Source of the DNA: JBAYFX01 sp041666965
GTDB lineage: Bacteria > Patescibacteriota > Microgenomatia > UBA12405
Direction of reading: 5' to 3'
DNA: 8,072 nucleotides
Assembly: GCA_041666965.1 (NCBI GenBank)
Contig: JBAYFX010000040.1
Location: forward strand, 1-8,072
Part shown: in pieces, positions 5,772-8,072 of the stretch
Numbering within the stretch: the stretch's first letter is position 1
How the letters are laid out: every line of letters starts with the position of its first letter
Notes under the pieces: model-generated
Told to the model about the DNA's origin: nothing
Seen by the model: the letters and a program-made list of their open reading frames with translations, nothing else
Database searches by the model: none
Made by a program: the position numbers and the translations under genes

Positions 5772-6239
5772 ATGATTTTAGGAATTGACCCAGGAGTAGC
5801 AAATGTGGGATGGGCGGTAGTGAATGATGGAGTCATGATTGAGGGAGGGGTAATTGTGACCGGTGTTAAGATAGATTCCGGGCTGAGACTAAAAAAAATA
5901 AAAGAGGAATTGGTGGAAATACTCAAAAAATATGATATAAAAGCTGCGGGTATAGAAAGTTTATTTTTTGCTAAAAATGCTAAATCAGCTATTAAAGTGG
6001 CCGAAGCAATCGGGGTAATTAAGCTAACTATTGCTGAAGCCGGAGTGAGTGTGAAGGAACTAACACCCCTACAGGTTAAAATGGCAATAGTAGGGTACGG
6101 GCGGGCGGAAAAAAGGCAAGTGTTGGAAATGGTAAAAGTAATGCTGGGAGGGCAGGAAGTAGCGGGTCCGAGTCATGTAGGGGATGCGGTAGCAGTAGCG
6201 TTGACTGTCGAGTTGGGACAACGGAGCCAAATGTTATGA
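5772..6239 (+). CDS. ruvC: Crossover junction endodeoxyribonuclease RuvC
   Basis: 155 residues from the ATG, slightly shorter than the usual 160-175. RuvC is a dimeric, metal-dependent nuclease that resolves Holliday junctions moved by RuvAB. The opening MILGIDPGVANVGWAVV carries catalytic D6. E62 is in AGIESLFFAKN (59-69); the conserved KSAIKVAEAIGVI region is 71-83; PLQVKMAIVGYGRAEKRQV (99-117) is the DNA-contact and dimer part; and SHVGDAVAVALT (134-145) gives H135 and D138. Histidine at the third position is the pattern known for Thermus thermophilus RuvC, so the active site (D6, E62, H135, D138) looks complete. It ends at a TGA stop. No ruvA or ruvB is beside it. It is divergent from murB. 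Confidence 0.93.
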   Translation: MILGIDPGVANVGWAVVNDGVMIEGGVIVTGVKIDSGLRLKKIKEELVEILKKYDIKAAGIESLFFAKNAKSAIKVAEAIGVIKLTIAEAGVSVKELTPLQVKMAIVGYGRAEKRQVLEMVKVMLGGQEVAGPSHVGDAVAVALTVELGQRSQML

Positions 6240-6330
6240 CAGAAGACGGGTTTTTAAACCTATAAGGTATTTGATCTAGTAGATTATATTTACATTACGA
6301 GGCTATTTTCCTAGACTGTGTAAGTGATTT
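6240..6330. other. Short gap after ruvC with a weak stem
   Basis: GGTTT (6249-6253) and AAACC (6256-6260) form a 5-bp stem with a 2-nt centre, too small for a reliable terminator and without a following T-run. The right arm overlaps a reversed copy of the TATAGGTT motif (AACCTATA, 6257-6264). Nothing else stands out. Confidence 0.3.
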
Positions 6331-6350
6331 TATATATAAGTAGTAAGAGG
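6331..6350 (+). promoter_or_regulatory. -10-like box and Shine-Dalgarno of the first Cys-rich gene
   Basis: TATATA (6331-6336, or the overlapping 6333-6338) is a possible -10 box; a -35 is not clear (TTCCTA at 6308-6313 with a 17-bp spacer). AAGAGG (6345-6350) is a ribosome-binding site 5 nt before the ATG at 6356. Transcription from this box would give a leader of roughly a dozen nucleotides. This is the only gene in the window with a clearly leadered, Shine-Dalgarno-type start. Confidence 0.45.
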
Positions 6351-6355
6351 ATAAA

Positions 6356-7573
6356 ATGAGAGGCAATTGGCGGGGTAGCTGGGGGGTAGTTCAGATTCCA
6401 TTAATTGTGGGAATGGTGATTATGGCCGTAGCTTTACCGGTAGCGTTGAAACTTGGTAGTCAAAGCCAGGATACTCGGAACAGAGCGGCAGAATCCCAAT
6501 GTAGTAGTGGCGAAACACAATGTAGTGGAAATACAGTTCAAACATGTAGTGGAGGCAAGTGGGTTAATGGGCAGTATTGTTCAAGTGGGTGTTCGGGGGG
6601 GGCATGTAAAAATGCCTGTGCTCCAAATAGTAGCTGTGGATCTTCCACATGTAAGGGTCAAACTTGCAAAGATAGTTGTGGAAATACCTGGCAGGGGCAA
6701 AAAGATTGCTCAACTCCAACCAACCCACCTGTGCCAACAACGCCACCGCGAGATTGTGATACGGCAGCTACCCAGGATTGTAATTGGAACGGAAAACCGG
6801 GATATCAAAGATGTAATGCCGAGGGTAAGTGGGGAGCGTGTCAAGCGAAAAATCCGTGTTCAGGGGAGTGTTTGGCTTATGCTTCGAGTTGCGGTTCGGT
6901 GGGTAGAGGAAGCGCGGGGGGGGATTGTGCTAGCGGAGTGTGTTGTGGTGGAGCATTGCCCACAAATACGCCAATTCCAACTTTGACTCCAACTCCAACG
7001 GTTACCCCAATGTGTACTGTTGGAGAAAAAGAATGTGTGGGTGGAGTATTACGAACCTGTTATTCACCGGCTCCGGGGACACTGGTATGGAACACGTCAA
7101 TTTGCGAGACCGGATGTAAAACCGGCGAGAGTGAGTGTAATCCGACCCCAACTAGTACTCCAACACCTACCTTAAACCCAACTCCAAAGGCAGTATGTGT
7201 TATGGGGGAGAAGAAGTGCGAGGTGGGAATAGAGTATACCTGTTATGAGCCATACCCCGGAGGATTTGTGTGGAATTCAATTAAATGTGAGTCGGGTGAG
7301 TGTTTGGGGGACATATGTAAACCGGAACCCACTCCAACCCCTACTAAACCGGTACAAACGCCTACGCCAATGTGCACGGTGGGAGAAAAAGAATGTGTGG
7401 GGGGGGTGTTACGTACTTGCTATTCACCAGCTCCGGGAACACTAGTGTGGAATACCTCAATTTGTGAGACCGGGTGCAAAACCGGGGCGAATGAGTGTAA
7501 CCCAAAATTAACTCCAACCATTAGTGGGAGGCCGGCTCCAAAGGGCAGTTATCGGAGGCCAAAAGGACTATGA
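6356..7573 (+). CDS. Secreted cysteine-rich repeat protein with Pro/Thr linkers
   Basis: 405 residues with 40 cysteines, all after residue 48. A hydrophobic segment at about 11-33 (VVQIPLIVGMV... to LKL) acts as signal or anchor and is followed by SQSQDTRNRAAE (35-46). Four copies of a six-cysteine module follow: 49-84 (C49, 56, 64, 75, 79, 84), 220-261, 281-321 and 340-381, with pattern C-x6-C-x7-C-x10/14-C-x3/4-C-x4/6-C and a conserved Trp before the fourth Cys. Other Cys motifs lie between (88-118, including GQTCKDSCGNTW at 101-112, and 134-197, ending in C-C at 196-197). Linkers are rich in Pro and Thr (121-131, 202-218, 263-278, 323-338). This predicts small disulfide-bonded domains on extended, possibly glycosylated stalks at the cell surface. 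Function is unknown; adhesion or carbohydrate binding is a guess. No LPXTG sorting motif is seen. Two G8 tracts (6595-6602, 6916-6923) and a third (7399-7406) interrupt the coding sequence. Confidence 0.88.
   Translation: MRGNWRGSWGVVQIPLIVGMVIMAVALPVALKLGSQSQDTRNRAAESQCSSGETQCSGNTVQTCSGGKWVNGQYCSSGCSGGACKNACAPNSSCGSSTCKGQTCKDSCGNTWQGQKDCSTPTNPPVPTTPPRDCDTAATQDCNWNGKPGYQRCNAEGKWGACQAKNPCSGECLAYASSCGSVGRGSAGGDCASGVCCGGALPTNTPIPTLTPTPTVTPMCTVGEKECVGGVLRTCYSPAPGTLVWNTSICETGCKTGESECNPTPTSTPTPTLNPTPKAVCVMGEKKCEVGIEYTCYEPYPGGFVWNSIKCESGECLGDICKPEPTPTPTKPVQTPTPMCTVGEKECVGGVLRTCYSPAPGTLVWNTSICETGCKTGANECNPKLTPTISGRPAPKGSYRRPKGL
7007..7144 (+). repeat. Six-cysteine module, copy A (of A/B pair)
   Basis: Codes for residues 218-263, from PMCTVGEKEC to ECNP. 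It matches copy B exactly 360 bp downstream: 44 of 46 residues are the same, while 23 of 138 bases differ, 21 of them at silent third positions. Confidence 0.95.
7190..7324 (+). repeat. Six-cysteine module, divergent middle copy
   Basis: Codes for residues 279-323 with cysteines at 281, 288, 296, 311, 316 and 321. It keeps the frame of copies A and B (C-V-M-G-E-K-K-C, T-C-Y, F-V-W-N, then K-C-E) but differs at many residues. Unit plus linker gives a period of about 60 residues. Confidence 0.85.
7367..7504 (+). repeat. Six-cysteine module, copy B
   Basis: Codes for residues 338-383. The two replacements relative to copy A are adjacent: Glu-Ser in A (258-259) becomes Ala-Asn in B (378-379), just before the last cysteine. 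It contains a G8 run at 7399-7406 that copy A lacks, produced by silent changes in a Gly-Gly pair. Confidence 0.95.
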
Positions 7574-8072
7574 GAAGTAAGGGACTTGTTCAAATTCCAA
7601 TACTGATAGCAATGTTGTTGATGGCAATTGCGACTCCGGTAGCTCTAAATTTAGTGAGTAAAAGTCAGGATGTACGTAATCGGGCAATGGAGGCGATTTC
7701 GGAAGCTGGTGGAATTGATTGTGGAAGTATTGAATCTAACTCTGAGGGAACCTGTAATTTTACGGACAGTGAGGGGGAGGGACATTACGATTGTGGTCCA
7801 ATTCAGGAGTATTGTAGTAAAAACGTGGGGATTGGAGCGACGCCGACAGCAACACCTAAGATAAGCTGTACAAACGGCCAGACTATGTGTAATGAGGATA
7901 AAACCGGAGTTATCCAGTGCGTAAATGGAGCGTGGTCAGGATTAGTTTTAGGGTGCCCCGGGGGGTGTGTGGGAGAAGTGGGGGCGGCTGATTGTGCTCC
8001 TGCGAAGGCTAACACTAATTGTCCATGGTATGCCAATCCTAATCAGTGTCCGTCGGATTGGTATGCTGACCC
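7570..8072 (+). CDS. Second secreted Cys-rich protein, partial (runs off the window)
   Basis: An open frame of 167 codons with no stop before the window end. Its ATG overlaps the TGA stop of the preceding gene (ATGA, 7570-7573), so translation is probably coupled; AGGA (7564-7567) is only 2 nt from the ATG. The N-terminus is plainly related to that of its neighbour: both share VQIP, a hydrophobic stretch with PVAL, then SQD-x-RNRA (residues 32-39 here). A Ser/Glu/Gly-rich part with C51, C62, C75 and C82 follows, then a short linker ATPTATPK (90-97) and a six-cysteine module (C100, 107, 117, 129, 133, 142) with Trp at 122. C151 and C160 continue a further domain. It is likely a co-produced surface protein anchored in the same way. 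Function is unknown. Confidence 0.85.
   Translation, partial: MRSKGLVQIPILIAMLLMAIATPVALNLVSKSQDVRNRAMEAISEAGGIDCGSIESNSEGTCNFTDSEGEGHYDCGPIQEYCSKNVGIGATPTATPKISCTNGQTMCNEDKTGVIQCVNGAWSGLVLGCPGGCVGEVGAADCAPAKANTNCPWYANPNQCPSDWYAD

Noticed and set aside
6174..6185. Loss of a catalytic Asp in RuvC (His135)
   Set aside because: His at this site is known as a catalytic residue in Thermus thermophilus RuvC, so the active site is probably intact.
6249..6264. Intrinsic terminator after ruvC
   Set aside because: The stem is only 5 bp with a 2-nt centre and no T-run follows.
6356..6460. Type IV pilin-type (class III) signal in the Cys-rich proteins
   Set aside because: A Gly precedes a hydrophobic helix, but the typical Glu at +5 is absent (Pro in both proteins) and the rest does not look like a pilin. 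A remote variant remains possible.
6453..6986. 177-codon open frame inside the Cys-rich gene
   Set aside because: It lies in another frame of a gene with clear repeats and cysteine modules; its product is a low-complexity Val/Arg/Gly shadow without a start signal.
6237..7573. Alternative code with TGA as glycine (code 25)
   Set aside because: ruvC and the Cys-rich gene end at TGA at sensible lengths, and no gene shows internal TGA codons at glycine positions.

Overview
The window looks like a piece of a small-genome bacterial chromosome, most plausibly a Candidate Phyla Radiation (Patescibacteria) member of the Microgenomates type. Reasons: short, mostly single-gene transcription units on alternating strands; a PEGA-plus-beta-propeller membrane protein; an MreB with no mreC/mreD beside it; cysteine-rich secreted proteins with Pro/Thr linkers and an N-terminal anchor ending in Q-D-x-R-N-R-A; and ordinary use of TGA as stop, which argues against the code-25 lineages (Gracilibacteria, Absconditabacteria). 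The lineage is an inference from style, not from a marker gene.

Layout. 1-180 holds two copies of a 54-bp repeat that folds into paired hairpins, plus a further GC hairpin. 181-501 is C-poor, purine-rich non-coding DNA. Then come a small unknown membrane-anchored protein (535-930, +), a PEGA/propeller protein (935-2125, -), mreB (2189-3190, +), a long AT-rich gap (3191-3717), a WecG/TagA-family glycosyltransferase (3729-4505, +), murB (4502-5563, -), ruvC (5772-6239, +), a 405-residue cysteine-rich secreted protein (6356-7573, +) and, overlapping its stop codon, a second related cysteine-rich gene that runs off the window (7570-8072, +).

Functionally this is mainly an envelope neighbourhood: MreB (shape and wall-synthesis scaffold), MurB (UDP-MurNAc synthesis), a GT26-type enzyme (surface-polymer lipid intermediate), a PEGA surface or envelope protein and two secreted Cys-rich proteins. 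ruvC (Holliday-junction resolution) is the exception. The genes do not form one operon: only the last two are translationally coupled.

The most striking structure is at the promoters. Six of the eight genes have a recognisable -10 box that ends only 5 or 6 nt before the start codon, often with a -35 box 16-17 bp further up and no usable ribosome-binding site, so transcription should begin at or next to the AUG (leaderless mRNAs). This arrangement also decides the starts of murB (ATG at 5563, not TTG at 5569) and ruvC (ATG at 5772, not TTG at 5757). Only the first cysteine-rich gene has a clear leader with a Shine-Dalgarno sequence. A strong G-over-C excess on the + strand runs through genes of both orientations and visibly shapes protein composition.
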